Positions 8,918-17,097 of a stretch of 64,000 nt of DNA are shown piece by piece. The stretch lies in assembly GCF_022479115.1 (NCBI RefSeq), contig NZ_CP092497.1:2356001-2420000 (forward strand), written 5' to 3'. The notes beneath the pieces are model-generated. The model was given only the letters and a program-made list of their open reading frames with translations, did not search any database and was not told the DNA's origin. Each line of letters starts with the position of its first letter. Position 1 is the first letter of the stretch. Both the position numbers and the translations under genes were made by a program. Source of the stretch: Amycolatopsis sp. EV170708-02-1 (lineage in GTDB: Bacteria; Actinomycetota; Actinomycetes; Mycobacteriales; Pseudonocardiaceae).

Positions 8918-9481
8918 TCAAGAACTCCCGGAGTTCTTCCGCTGATTGGCATGGAACCGCGCCTTCTTCTGGCGATTCCCGCACGTGTTCATGTCACACC
9001 ACCGGCGCGTGCGGCTCTGGCTGGTGTCGAAGAACGCCGCCAGACAGGTCGGCGACGCGCACAACGCCATTTTCCCGTCCCGTTCGCCCGAGATGATGCT
9101 GATCGCGTCGGCGGCGATCACGCTGAGGGCGTCTTCCACGCAGGCCACCCGCCATCGTCGCTCCCCTTCGGGCGTCAGGACGGCCGCGGCCCGCCCCTGA
9201 GTGCTGCGGTCGTTGATGACTTGGACGGCAGCGGCGGGCAGGGTTTCCCGGGTCGCGGTCGCCGTCGCGGCGGCGTGAATCGCTTCCCTCAGTTCGCGGG
9301 CGAGATCGAGCTCGGCGGTGGTGCAGGACTCCACGGCGAGGCCGCTCACCGCCAGCCAGTCCACGAGCCGCTGCGGCGTGGGGATGCGCTCCACGGCCTC
9401 ACCGCGACGCTCCGTCAGAGTCGCCGTGAAGCTGGTCGCCAGCACGCTGCCGAGGCGGAAGTCGGGGAAACCGGAACGCAT
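8918..9481 (-). CDS. CGNR zinc-finger (ABATE-type) regulator
   Basis: This encodes a 187-residue protein of the ABATE/CGNR family of putative transcription regulators. The N-terminal helical domain (about 1-135) is followed by a zinc finger. Its ligands are in CASPTC and CDMNTCGNRQKKARF, which gives the family its name, and the basic C-terminus probably contacts DNA. It is transcribed divergently from the epoxide hydrolase across 80 bases containing two TTAGCCGGTT repeats. The simplest reading is that it controls itself and the hydrolase. The gene ends just inside the right edge of the repeat array. Confidence 0.88.
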   Translation of the reverse strand: MRSGFPDFRLGSVLATSFTATLTERRGEAVERIPTPQRLVDWLAVSGLAVESCTTAELDLARELREAIHAAATATATRETLPAAAVQVINDRSTQGRAAAVLTPEGERRWRVACVEDALSVIAADAISIISGERDGKMALCASPTCLAAFFDTSQSRTRRWCDMNTCGNRQKKARFHANQRKNSGSS

Positions 9482-9490
9482 GGAACCACC

Positions 9491-9542
9491 TTAGCCGGTT
9501 GCGCTCCGGCTGGGCGACCTGTTAGAACCGTCTTAGCCGGTT
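9491..9542. promoter_or_regulatory. Direct repeats in CGNR/epoxide hydrolase divergent promoter
   Basis: TTAGCCGGTT occurs at 9491-9500 and again at 9533-9542, 42 bases apart (about four helical turns). A related TTAGAACCG lies at 9522-9530. The elements fill the space between the divergent starts, so they are good candidates for the CGNR protein's binding sites. The assignment is inferred from position. Confidence 0.5.
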
Positions 9543-9561
9543 CCAACGACGAGGAGGCCAA

Positions 9562-10704
9562 ATGACCAGCGACGTGCACCCGTTCGAAGCCCACGCGACC
9601 GACGCCGACCTCGACGATCTGCGTGCGCGATTGGCCGCGGCGCGGCTACCGGAAGCCGAGACGGTGCCCCGCTGGGGACAGGGCGTTCCGCTCGCCGATC
9701 TCGTCGAGGTCGTGGACTACTGGCGCACCGGGTACGACTGGCGACGGTTCGAAAAGCGCCTCGACCGGATCGGCCAGTTCCGCACGACCATCGACGGACT
9801 GGGAATCCACTTCCTGCACCGCCGATCCACCCGCCCGGATGCCACTCCCCTGGTACTGACGCACGGCTGGCCGGGCAGCGTCGCCGAGTTCGTCGACGTG
9901 GTGGACGAACTGGCGGACCCGACGGACCCGGCCACACCGGCGTTCCATGTCGTGGTCCCGTCGCTGCCAGGTTTCGGTTACAGCGACAAACCGGCCACCA
10001 CCGGATGGGGCACCGAAAAGATCGCGGCCGCCTGGGTCGAGCTGATGGGCAGGCTCGGGTACGACAGGTTCGCGGCCCATGGCGGCGACTGGGGAGGCAA
10101 CATCACCACGGTCCTCGGCGGGAGGTTCCCGGAACACGTCCTCGGCATCCACACGACGTTCGCGGAGGGACCGCCCGGGCTGACGACGGAGGGGCTGACC
10201 CCGGCCGAACGCGAGTGGACCGAGGAAACCCACGACTTCTGGCACCACCGCGCGGCTTACGCCAAACAGCAGGCGACGCGCCCGCAGACCATCGGTTACT
10301 CGCTCGTCGACTCGCCGGTCGGCCTGCTCGCCTGGATCCTCGACAAGTTCGCCGAGTGGTCGGACACCGAGGACAGCCCGTTCGAGACGATCTCCCGGGA
10401 CCGCGTCCTCGACGACGTCACCCTGTACTGGCTGACCCGGACCGGCGCGTCGGCGGCCCGCATCTACTACGAAAGCCACAACTCGCTCGATCCCGAGCTC
10501 CGGGTCGACGTCCCGTCGGCGATCACGATGTACCCCCGCGACATCGAGAAGTATCCGCGTCCCTGGGCGCAGGAGCGGTACCGGCGGCTCGTCCGCTGGA
10601 ATTCACCCGAATCCGGCGGCCATTTCCCGTCACTGGAGGTTCCCGGATATTTCGTCAAGGATCTGCAGGCCGGACTCGCGGCCGTCCTGGCCGCCGCGGT
10701 ATAG
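9562..10704 (+). CDS. Epoxide hydrolase (EHN + alpha/beta hydrolase)
   Basis: This encodes a 380-residue epoxide hydrolase of the microsomal type. The N-terminal EHN domain (about 5-110: HPFEAHATDADLDDLRARLAAARLPE) precedes the alpha/beta-hydrolase core. The oxyanion segment HGWPGSVAEF and the nucleophile motif GGDWGGNI (Asp nucleophile at about 176) are present, with a lid region around LLAWILDKFAEWSD and the late GGHFPSLEVP His. It would open epoxides to diols in the cytosol. GACGAGGAGG just upstream of ATG 9562 is the ribosome site. The divergent CGNR regulator suggests substrate-responsive control. Confidence 0.93.
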   Translation: MTSDVHPFEAHATDADLDDLRARLAAARLPEAETVPRWGQGVPLADLVEVVDYWRTGYDWRRFEKRLDRIGQFRTTIDGLGIHFLHRRSTRPDATPLVLTHGWPGSVAEFVDVVDELADPTDPATPAFHVVVPSLPGFGYSDKPATTGWGTEKIAAAWVELMGRLGYDRFAAHGGDWGGNITTVLGGRFPEHVLGIHTTFAEGPPGLTTEGLTPAEREWTEETHDFWHHRAAYAKQQATRPQTIGYSLVDSPVGLLAWILDKFAEWSDTEDSPFETISRDRVLDDVTLYWLTRTGASAARIYYESHNSLDPELRVDVPSAITMYPRDIEKYPRPWAQERYRRLVRWNSPESGGHFPSLEVPGYFVKDLQAGLAAVLAAAV

Positions 10705-10782
10705 GTCGTTATACGAAACCGTCGGCTATCGCCCTCGGCCAGCGGGTCACCCCGGAGAACCTCCCCCAGGCACGAATCCGGA

Positions 10783-11427
10783 TCACGCCGGCCCGAGGAA
10801 CTCCCCCGCCACCGCCGCGAACTCCGCCGGCCTGGAGCTGTGCACCCGGTGCCCCGCGTCCTCGATGATCTCCAGGCGGCAGTCCGGGATCAGCCCGCAC
10901 ATCCGCTCCAGCGACGCACAGGTGACATGGCTGGACGGCCCGCCGCCGATCAGCAGAGTCGGCGCCGTGATCGCGCCGAGCCGCTCCCACCAGGCGGGGT
11001 CGGGCGTCCGGAGCTCGGTCATGATCGGATCGATCAGCCGCCAGTCGAACGGCAGCGGTTCGGACGGCCTCTGCGTGGGAGGCAACGGCTCCAGTGGCTC
11101 AAGCGGTGGCGGCGGGGTGTCCTCGACGACCAGCCGCCGCACGCGCCCGGGCAGTCTCTGGGCGAGCAGCACGGCGACCCGGCCGCCCATCGAATGGCCG
11201 ACCACGTCCGCTTCCTCGCCGAGGAGCCCGGCCACGCCGTCGGCCATCGCGTCGAGCGAGTAGTCCTCGATGTGGGCACTCTCGCCGTGTCCCGGCAGGT
11301 CGACGGCCAGGACACGACGAGCCAGGCGGGCAGCGAAATCGTCCCAAGTGCCCGCTTTGCTGCCCAAGGCGTGCAGCAGGACGACGGGCACCCCGCCGGA
11401 CGGGCCGATCTCCCGGAAGGCGAGCAT
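10783..11427 (-). CDS. Alpha/beta-fold hydrolase
   Basis: This encodes a 214-residue alpha/beta hydrolase. It opens with MLAFREIGPSGGVPVVLLHALGS, carries the nucleophile elbow VVGHSMGGRVA (Ser at about 86), and has the late His in EDAGHRVHSSRP. It lacks any signal peptide, so it is cytosolic. The ATG overlaps by one base the stop of the upstream dehydrogenase gene, so the two are translationally coupled and likely act on the same catabolic intermediate, for example hydrolysis of a lactone or ester next to hydroxy-acid oxidation. That pairing is inference; the substrate is unknown. Confidence 0.88.
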   Translation of the reverse strand: MLAFREIGPSGGVPVVLLHALGSKAGTWDDFAARLARRVLAVDLPGHGESAHIEDYSLDAMADGVAGLLGEEADVVGHSMGGRVAVLLAQRLPGRVRRLVVEDTPPPPLEPLEPLPPTQRPSEPLPFDWRLIDPIMTELRTPDPAWWERLGAITAPTLLIGGGPSSHVTCASLERMCGLIPDCRLEIIEDAGHRVHSSRPAEFAAVAGEFLGPA

Positions 11428-12434
11428 CACGCCCGCAGGTGCGCCCGGTCCGGCGCGACGGCGTGCCGCAGCGGCTCCCCGAGCACGAACCGCCGCAGCT
11501 CTCCCGCCACGAGTTCGCCCATCCGCGCGCGCTCGGCGCCCAGCGCGCCCGCCAGATGCGGGGTGAGCACCACGTTCGGCAACGTGTACAGCGGCGAGTC
11601 CGGCTCCGGCGGTTCCGGCCAGGTGACGTCGAGGATCGCCGTCAGATCCGGACGTCCGGCCAGCACCGGGACGACCGACGGCTCGTCGACGACGGCACCG
11701 CGGGCGGTGTTGATCAGCGTCGCTCCGACGCCCATCCTGGCCACCAGCTCGCCGTCGACCAGCCCTTCGGTCTCCGGGAGCAGCGGCGCGTGCAGGCTCA
11801 CCACGGGGCAGGTGGCGAACAGTTCCTCCAGGCCGACCAGCCGCACGCCGAGGCCCTCGGCGGTCGCCGGGTCGACGACGGGGTCGCTCGCGAGCACCTC
11901 GACGTCGAAACCGCGCAAATGCGACGCGACGAGAGCACCGATCTCGCCGAGGCCGAGCAGGCCGACGCGGGACCGGTAGGCACCCGCGACCCGTGGATCC
12001 GGCGGATAGACCCGCCGCTCCCGGATCTCCCGGGAGATGCGATGCACCTGCTTGAGTCCTAAGAGGACCTGGGCAAGGGTGAACTCGGCGACCGGGACGG
12101 CGTTCGCGGCCGCGGCCGACACGATCGGCAGCTCGCGCGCCCAGAACTCGGGCGTGGTCAGCGGCCGGACCGAGCCGGCGGCTACGAGCACGGCCCGCAG
12201 ATCGCGCGCGTGTCCCAAAAGGACGGAGTCCAGCACCGGCGCGCCCCAGCCGGACAGCAGGATTTCGACGCCTTCCAGCGCCGACGGATGCTCCGCCAGC
12301 CGCTCGCGGGTGAGCGGCTCGCGCAGGTCCGCCAGCGTGCCGATCTCCTTCAGCACCGCCTCGGGGTAAACGTCGTCGCGGCGGCGCTCCTCCATCACGA
12401 GAAGTGCCGTCGGCCGGTGTCGCAGCTCGGTCAT
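11427..12434 (-). CDS. D-isomer-specific 2-hydroxyacid dehydrogenase
   Basis: This encodes a 335-residue NAD(P)-dependent 2-hydroxyacid dehydrogenase. The Rossmann motif is VGLLGLGEIGALVASHL. The substrate-binding and catalytic signature follows: Arg in INTARGAVVDE, an acidic relay in DVTWPEP, and the catalytic His in LTPHLAGA. The start at 12434 is chosen because GGAGGTAGGG precedes it at ideal spacing; a longer frame exists but has no ribosome site. It is the first gene of a pair, divergent from the sugar-importer operon. A LacI-type operator lies in the shared promoter, so it probably belongs to the same sugar pathway. Confidence 0.9.
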   Translation of the reverse strand: MTELRHRPTALLVMEERRRDDVYPEAVLKEIGTLADLREPLTRERLAEHPSALEGVEILLSGWGAPVLDSVLLGHARDLRAVLVAAGSVRPLTTPEFWARELPIVSAAAANAVPVAEFTLAQVLLGLKQVHRISREIRERRVYPPDPRVAGAYRSRVGLLGLGEIGALVASHLRGFDVEVLASDPVVDPATAEGLGVRLVGLEELFATCPVVSLHAPLLPETEGLVDGELVARMGVGATLINTARGAVVDEPSVVPVLAGRPDLTAILDVTWPEPPEPDSPLYTLPNVVLTPHLAGALGAERARMGELVAGELRRFVLGEPLRHAVAPDRAHLRA

Positions 12435-12554
12435 CCCTACCTCCGGCGGCGACCATACATCGGATGCTCGAGCCGGTCCACGCCCGGCGAGTCCCGCGCA
12501 GAGGCAAACAGGGGCGATTGAAATTCGTAATGATCGGACCATTGACCGGAGACC

Positions 12555-12570
12555 GGGAAAGCGCTTACCG
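12555..12570. promoter_or_regulatory. LacI-type operator of the sugar locus
   Basis: GGGAAAGCGCTTACCG contains the self-complementary core AAGCGCTT (12559-12566) with GG and CC outside it, the usual form of LacI-family sites. It lies between the divergent dehydrogenase (start 12434) and the importer (start 12617). The LacI-family gene at 18623 is the natural candidate to bind it. That assignment is inference. Confidence 0.6.
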
Positions 12571-12616
12571 TCCCCTCCGAGGTAGACAGCGTGGTCCACA
12601 GTGAACAGGAGAAGCG

Positions 12617-13945
12617 ATGCGGAAATCGCGGTGGATCGGCGTGGGACTCACTGTCTCAGCGCTGGTCCTTTCGGGCTGCTCGGCAGGCCCCGCCGGAACG
12701 AACGTCGCGCAGGACACCAAGGCGCCGTTGGAACTGTGGACCCGGACGACCCCCGGCGGCGCCGGTGAGCAGGCCACGAAACGGCTCGCGGAAGCCTTCG
12801 AGAAGGCCACGGGGTTCAAGGTGCAGGTCACCGCGATCTTCGACGACTTCGAGACGAAGCTGGCCCAGCGCGCCGCCCAGCGCGACCTGCCGGACATCGT
12901 GATGAACGACGTCACCCAGGTCGGCACGCTGAAGAGCCAGGGTCTCGTGCGCGAGATCGACCAGGGCAAGATCAAGCACGCGTCGGAGCTCACCGAGCAG
13001 GCGCTGAAGTCCAACCAGGCCCCGGACGGCAAGCTGTACGGCCTGCCCTACAGCGCGCAGGCCTCCGCGCTGCTGATCCGCAAGGACTGGCGCGAGAAGC
13101 TCGGCAAGGGCGTCCCGCAGAGCTGGGCCGAACTGGCGGACCTCGCCAAGGCCTTCACCACCGGCGACCCCGACGGCAACGGCAAGGCCGACACCGCGGG
13201 CCTGAACGCGACGTTGTCGACCAAGCGGGGTTACGCCTCCTGGTACTTCTCGAACTTCCTGTGGGCCGCGGGCGGCGACTTCATCACCGAAACCGGCGGC
13301 GGCAAGTACAAGCCGGCGATGAGCACGCCCGAATCCGTGGCCGCGGTGCAGTGGTTCCGCGACCTCGGCTGCAAGGACAACGTGATCCAGCCCGGTTCGG
13401 TCACCATGCCGACCCCCGCGACCAACGAGACCTTCGAAGCGGGCAAGGCCGGGATGTACGTCGTCGGCCCGTACCTGCTGCCCCGCTTCGACAAGTCGCT
13501 CGGCAAGGACAAGTACGAGGTCGTCCCGATGCCGAAGGGCGCCAAGAACGCCGACGTGCTCGCCGAGGGCCTGTCGATCTTCATGATGGCCGGTTCGCCG
13601 AACCAGGCGGGCCAGGACGCTTTCGGTGACTTCGCGATCTCGGCCGACGGCCAGAAGATCGGCATGGAGGGCGAGTCGGCCTTCATCGTGCAGCTCCCGG
13701 TGAACAAGAACGTCGACATCTCCCAGGTCCGCTCGGACCCGCGCTGGAAGACCTACGCCGAGATCTACGCCAAGTCCGGCCACTACGCGCCGTCCATCCC
13801 GAACTGGACACCGGTCCGCCAGGACACCGCCGACACGATCAGCGCGCTCGTCGCCGACTGCAAGCTCGATCTCAAGGCGGAACTGTCCAAACTCGACACC
13901 AAGCTCACCGCGACCTTGCAGCAACAGGGGATCAGCGCCTCATGA
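12617..13945 (+). CDS. ABC transporter sugar-binding lipoprotein
   Basis: This encodes a 442-residue extracellular solute-binding protein of the CUT1 (family 1) class. It has a lipoprotein signal with lipobox VLSGCSAG (lipid-modified Cys at about 18). The two-lobe fold shows typical stretches such as LELWTRTTPGG, FEKATGFKVQVTAIFDDFETKLAQ and YGLPYSAQASALLIRKDW. It captures an oligosaccharide and delivers it to the two permeases that follow; its stop overlaps the first permease's ATG. A LacI-type operator lies about 50 bases upstream. The downstream fucosidase and lyase suggest a fucosylated or uronate-containing glycan as ligand, which is inference. Confidence 0.93.
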   Translation: MRKSRWIGVGLTVSALVLSGCSAGPAGTNVAQDTKAPLELWTRTTPGGAGEQATKRLAEAFEKATGFKVQVTAIFDDFETKLAQRAAQRDLPDIVMNDVTQVGTLKSQGLVREIDQGKIKHASELTEQALKSNQAPDGKLYGLPYSAQASALLIRKDWREKLGKGVPQSWAELADLAKAFTTGDPDGNGKADTAGLNATLSTKRGYASWYFSNFLWAAGGDFITETGGGKYKPAMSTPESVAAVQWFRDLGCKDNVIQPGSVTMPTPATNETFEAGKAGMYVVGPYLLPRFDKSLGKDKYEVVPMPKGAKNADVLAEGLSIFMMAGSPNQAGQDAFGDFAISADGQKIGMEGESAFIVQLPVNKNVDISQVRSDPRWKTYAEIYAKSGHYAPSIPNWTPVRQDTADTISALVADCKLDLKAELSKLDTKLTATLQQQGISAS

Positions 13946-14898
13946 CCGTAGATCACGCCAAGCCGGCGGCCGTCGGCGCGGATCGACCCGCCGTGAAGCG
14001 GGCGCCCGCGCCGAAGGCCCGCAGGCGCAGCGACCGCGACGGGAAGTGGTGGACGCCGTGGCTGTTCCTGGCACCCGCCCTCATCCTGTTCGTGTACTTC
14101 AAGTTCATCCCGATGATCACCGCGGTGACGATGTCCTTCCAGGACGTCCAGCCGTACCTGGGCAACCAGTGGGTCGGCGGGCAGAACTACAGCACCGTCC
14201 TCGGTGACGAGGCGTTCCACTCCGCGATCTGGCACACCGTCGTGATCGCGGTCGGGCAGACCGCGGGGTCGATGATCCTCGGCCTCGCGCTCGCCCTGCT
14301 GATGGAGGGCCAGAGCAAGCGGCTGAAGTTCCTGCGGTCGGCGGCGTTCCTGCCGGTGGTCGTGCCGATCGCGGTGGTCGCCGAACTCTGGCGGATCATG
14401 TACCACCCGACCGAGGACGGGATGCTGAACTCCATCCTCGGCCTGGTCGGGCTGGGCCCGTCGGGATTCATCAACGACCCCGACTCGTCGATGATCTCGG
14501 TGATCATCACCGGGATCTGGCGCGGCGCCCCGTACGACATGATGATCTTCCTCGCCGGTCTGGCGGGCATCGACCGCGGTCTCTACGAAGCGGCCACTGT
14601 GGACGGTGCCTCCCGCTGGCGCAAGATCCTCCATGTGACGCTGCCGGGCCTGCGGTCGGTGTTCTCGATCCTGTTCGTGCTCGCGGCGATCCGCGGCCTG
14701 CGGGTGTTCACCGAGGTGTTCCTGCTGACCAACGGCGGGCCGAACGGCTCGACCGAGGTAGCGATGACCCTGATCTACAAACTCGGCCTGGAACAGAACA
14801 GGCTGGGCGTCGGTGCGGCGGGCGCGGTCCTGTTGTTCCTTGCGACGCTCGTGCTGACCCTGTTCGTCCAGGTGCTCCGACGGAGGCGAGACGCATGA
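13942..14898 (+). CDS. Sugar ABC transporter permease (MalF type)
   Basis: This encodes a 318-residue CUT1 inner-membrane permease with about six membrane segments, the first at about residues 36-58 (WLFLAPALILFVYFKFIP). The ATPase-docking EAA loop is present as LYEAATVDGASRWRKILHVTLPGL. ATG overlaps the binding-protein stop (ATGA) and its own stop overlaps the next permease. No ATP-binding subunit is encoded in this locus. In actinomycetes such importers usually share a distant MsiK-type ATPase. Confidence 0.93.
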   Translation: MTVDHAKPAAVGADRPAVKRAPAPKARRRSDRDGKWWTPWLFLAPALILFVYFKFIPMITAVTMSFQDVQPYLGNQWVGGQNYSTVLGDEAFHSAIWHTVVIAVGQTAGSMILGLALALLMEGQSKRLKFLRSAAFLPVVVPIAVVAELWRIMYHPTEDGMLNSILGLVGLGPSGFINDPDSSMISVIITGIWRGAPYDMMIFLAGLAGIDRGLYEAATVDGASRWRKILHVTLPGLRSVFSILFVLAAIRGLRVFTEVFLLTNGGPNGSTEVAMTLIYKLGLEQNRLGVGAAGAVLLFLATLVLTLFVQVLRRRRDA

Positions 14899-15761
14899 CC
14901 GCGGCCAACGATTCCGCACTCGGCCTCGACGCCGTCAAGTCGCCGGCCGGGCGGATCCTGAAGTTCGTCCTGTACGCCCTGCTGCTCCTGGTGTTCGCGG
15001 GACCGCTGCTGGCGCTGCTGGTCAGCGCGTTCAACGACGTCTCCGACCCGACGGCGCTGAGCGTCGTCCCGTCGAGCCCGACCCTGGACAACTTCGGCAT
15101 CGCCTTCGACCTGGGCGTGGGGATGTACCTCCTCAACTCGTTCCTGGTGGTGGGCTTCGGCCTCCTGCTGCAGGTCGTCATCTCGGTGCTCGCCGGTTAC
15201 GCTTTGGCACGCAAGAAGTTCCGGTTCATGACCTTCGTGCTGGTCGCGATCCTGGCGACGCTGATGCTGCCGGAGGAGATCCTCGCGATCCCGCTGTCGC
15301 TGATCCTGTCGGATCTGCCGGTGGTGCATCTCAATCTGATCGGCAGCCTGGCCGGGATGATCGTGCCGCTGGGCGCGTGGGCCTTCTCGATCCTGGTGAT
15401 GACCGAGTTCATGAAGGACGTCCCCCGCGAACTCGAAGAGGCCGCGCGCATCGACGGGGCAGGCGACCTGCGGATCTTCGCGCAGATCATCCTCCCGATG
15501 TGCAAGCCCGCGCTCGGCGTGATCGGCGTCTTCGGCTTCACGATGATCTGGGACCAGTACCTGCTGCCGTTGCTGGTGTCGACCGACGCTTCGACCTACA
15601 CCCTGCCGCTGGCCCTGCGGACATTGCGGATCGACACGAACGTCACGCCCGGCGTGATCATGGCCGCGTCGCTGCTGGCGCTGCTCCCCTCGGTCGCCGC
15701 GTTCCTGTTCTTCCAGCGTTCGTTCGTCCGCGGCCTGGCCTCGGGCGCGCTCAAGGGCTGA
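14895..15761 (+). CDS. Carbohydrate ABC transporter permease (MalG type)
   Basis: This is the 288-residue partner permease of the importer, with six predicted membrane helices. The EAA motif reads ELEEAARIDGAGDLRIFAQIILPMCKPAL. It starts at an ATG overlapping the previous stop, so the two permeases should be made in equal amounts to form the heterodimeric channel. A 21-base gap separates it from the fucosidase gene, consistent with one operon from binding protein to glycosidase. Confidence 0.93.
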   Translation: MTAANDSALGLDAVKSPAGRILKFVLYALLLLVFAGPLLALLVSAFNDVSDPTALSVVPSSPTLDNFGIAFDLGVGMYLLNSFLVVGFGLLLQVVISVLAGYALARKKFRFMTFVLVAILATLMLPEEILAIPLSLILSDLPVVHLNLIGSLAGMIVPLGAWAFSILVMTEFMKDVPRELEEAARIDGAGDLRIFAQIILPMCKPALGVIGVFGFTMIWDQYLLPLLVSTDASTYTLPLALRTLRIDTNVTPGVIMAASLLALLPSVAAFLFFQRSFVRGLASGALKG

Positions 15762-15782
15762 CCCACCACACCAAGGAGCGAA

Positions 15783-17084
15783 GTGAGTTCCACCGCCTGG
15801 TTCACCCACGACCGGTTCGGGATGTTCGTCCATTGGGGACTGTATTCCCTTGCCGCCCGGCACGAATGGGTCCAGAACCGCGAAAAGCTGACCGACGAGC
15901 AGTACCGGGTGTACTTCGACCATTTCGAGCCGGACAAGTACGAACCGCGGTCCTGGGCGCGGGCCGCGAAGGCCGCGGGCATGACCTACGTCGTGCTGAC
16001 CACCAAGCACCACGACGGTTTCTGCCTGTGGGACAGCGATCTCACCGACTTCAAGGTGACGAACACGCCGTATGGCAAGGATCTGCTCGGCCCGTTCGTC
16101 GACGCCTGCCGCGAGGAAGGCTTGAAGGTCGGCTTCTACCACTCGCTGATCGACTGGCACCACCCGGCTTTCCCCGTCGACGGCACCCATCCCCGCCGTG
16201 ACGACGCGGAGTACATCGCGGCGCACCAGTACGCCGACATCGCCGAGTACCAGCTCTATCTCCACGGTCAGGTGCGCGAACTGCTCACCCGCTTCGGCAC
16301 GATCGACTACCTGTTCTTCGACTTCTCCTACAAGGGCCGCAAGGAATGGTGGGGCGGCAAGGGACCGGACGACTGGGACTCCCCCGGCCTGCTCGAGCTG
16401 GTCCGCGAACTGCAGCCCGGCATCCTGGTCAACGATCGCACCGGGATCCCCGGCGACTTCATCACCCCGGAGCAGTATCAGCCGTCCGGTCCGATGGCCC
16501 GCGACGGTGTCCCCGTGGTGTGGGAGGCGTGCCAGACCCTCAACGGCAGCTGGGGTTACGACCGCGACAACCTCGACTACAAGAGCCCGGAACTGCTGAT
16601 CCGGATGCTGGTCGACGGCGTGTCCAAGGACGGCAACCTGCTGCTCAACGTCGGCCCGAACGGCCGGGGCGAGATCGACCCCCGCGCGCACGAAGTCCTC
16701 GCCGAGATCGGCCGCTGGATGGACCGGCACGAACGCTCCATCCGCGGCTGCGGGCCCAGCGAGTTCACCGCGCCCGCCGACGGCCGCTACACCCAGCGCG
16801 GCGACCGGCTGTACCTGCACCTGTTCAGCTGGCCGATGAACCACGTCCACCTGCCCGGGCTCGCCGGGCGGGTGCGTTACGCCCAGTTGCTCGACGACGC
16901 CTCGGAAATCCGGCAGGTGCACACGGATCCCGGGCAGACCGCGCAGAACACCCAGATGGGCGGGCAGCCGGAAGGCACGCTCACCCTCAAACTCCCCATC
17001 CGGAAACCGGACACCCCGGTCCCGGTGATCGAACTGTTCCTGAGCACGAAGAGCCCCGCCGCCGAAACCCTCCCCACCGATTGA
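15783..17084 (+). CDS. Alpha-L-fucosidase, GH29
   Basis: This encodes a 433-residue GH29 retaining alpha-L-fucosidase. Diagnostic stretches are WFTHDRFGMFVHWGLYSLAARHEWV, the substrate pocket GMTYVVLTTKHHDGFCLWDS, and the nucleophile region DYLFFDFSYKG (Asp at about 183). The C-terminal beta-sandwich begins near 345. There is no signal peptide, so it acts in the cytosol on imported fucosides, unlike the exported PL6 protein next to it. The GTG start at 15783 is preceded by AAGGAGCG. The gene follows the permeases and links the importer to fucose-containing glycans. Confidence 0.92.
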   Translation: MSSTAWFTHDRFGMFVHWGLYSLAARHEWVQNREKLTDEQYRVYFDHFEPDKYEPRSWARAAKAAGMTYVVLTTKHHDGFCLWDSDLTDFKVTNTPYGKDLLGPFVDACREEGLKVGFYHSLIDWHHPAFPVDGTHPRRDDAEYIAAHQYADIAEYQLYLHGQVRELLTRFGTIDYLFFDFSYKGRKEWWGGKGPDDWDSPGLLELVRELQPGILVNDRTGIPGDFITPEQYQPSGPMARDGVPVVWEACQTLNGSWGYDRDNLDYKSPELLIRMLVDGVSKDGNLLLNVGPNGRGEIDPRAHEVLAEIGRWMDRHERSIRGCGPSEFTAPADGRYTQRGDRLYLHLFSWPMNHVHLPGLAGRVRYAQLLDDASEIRQVHTDPGQTAQNTQMGGQPEGTLTLKLPIRKPDTPVPVIELFLSTKSPAAETLPTD

Positions 17085-17097
17085 GCACGGAGGCATC

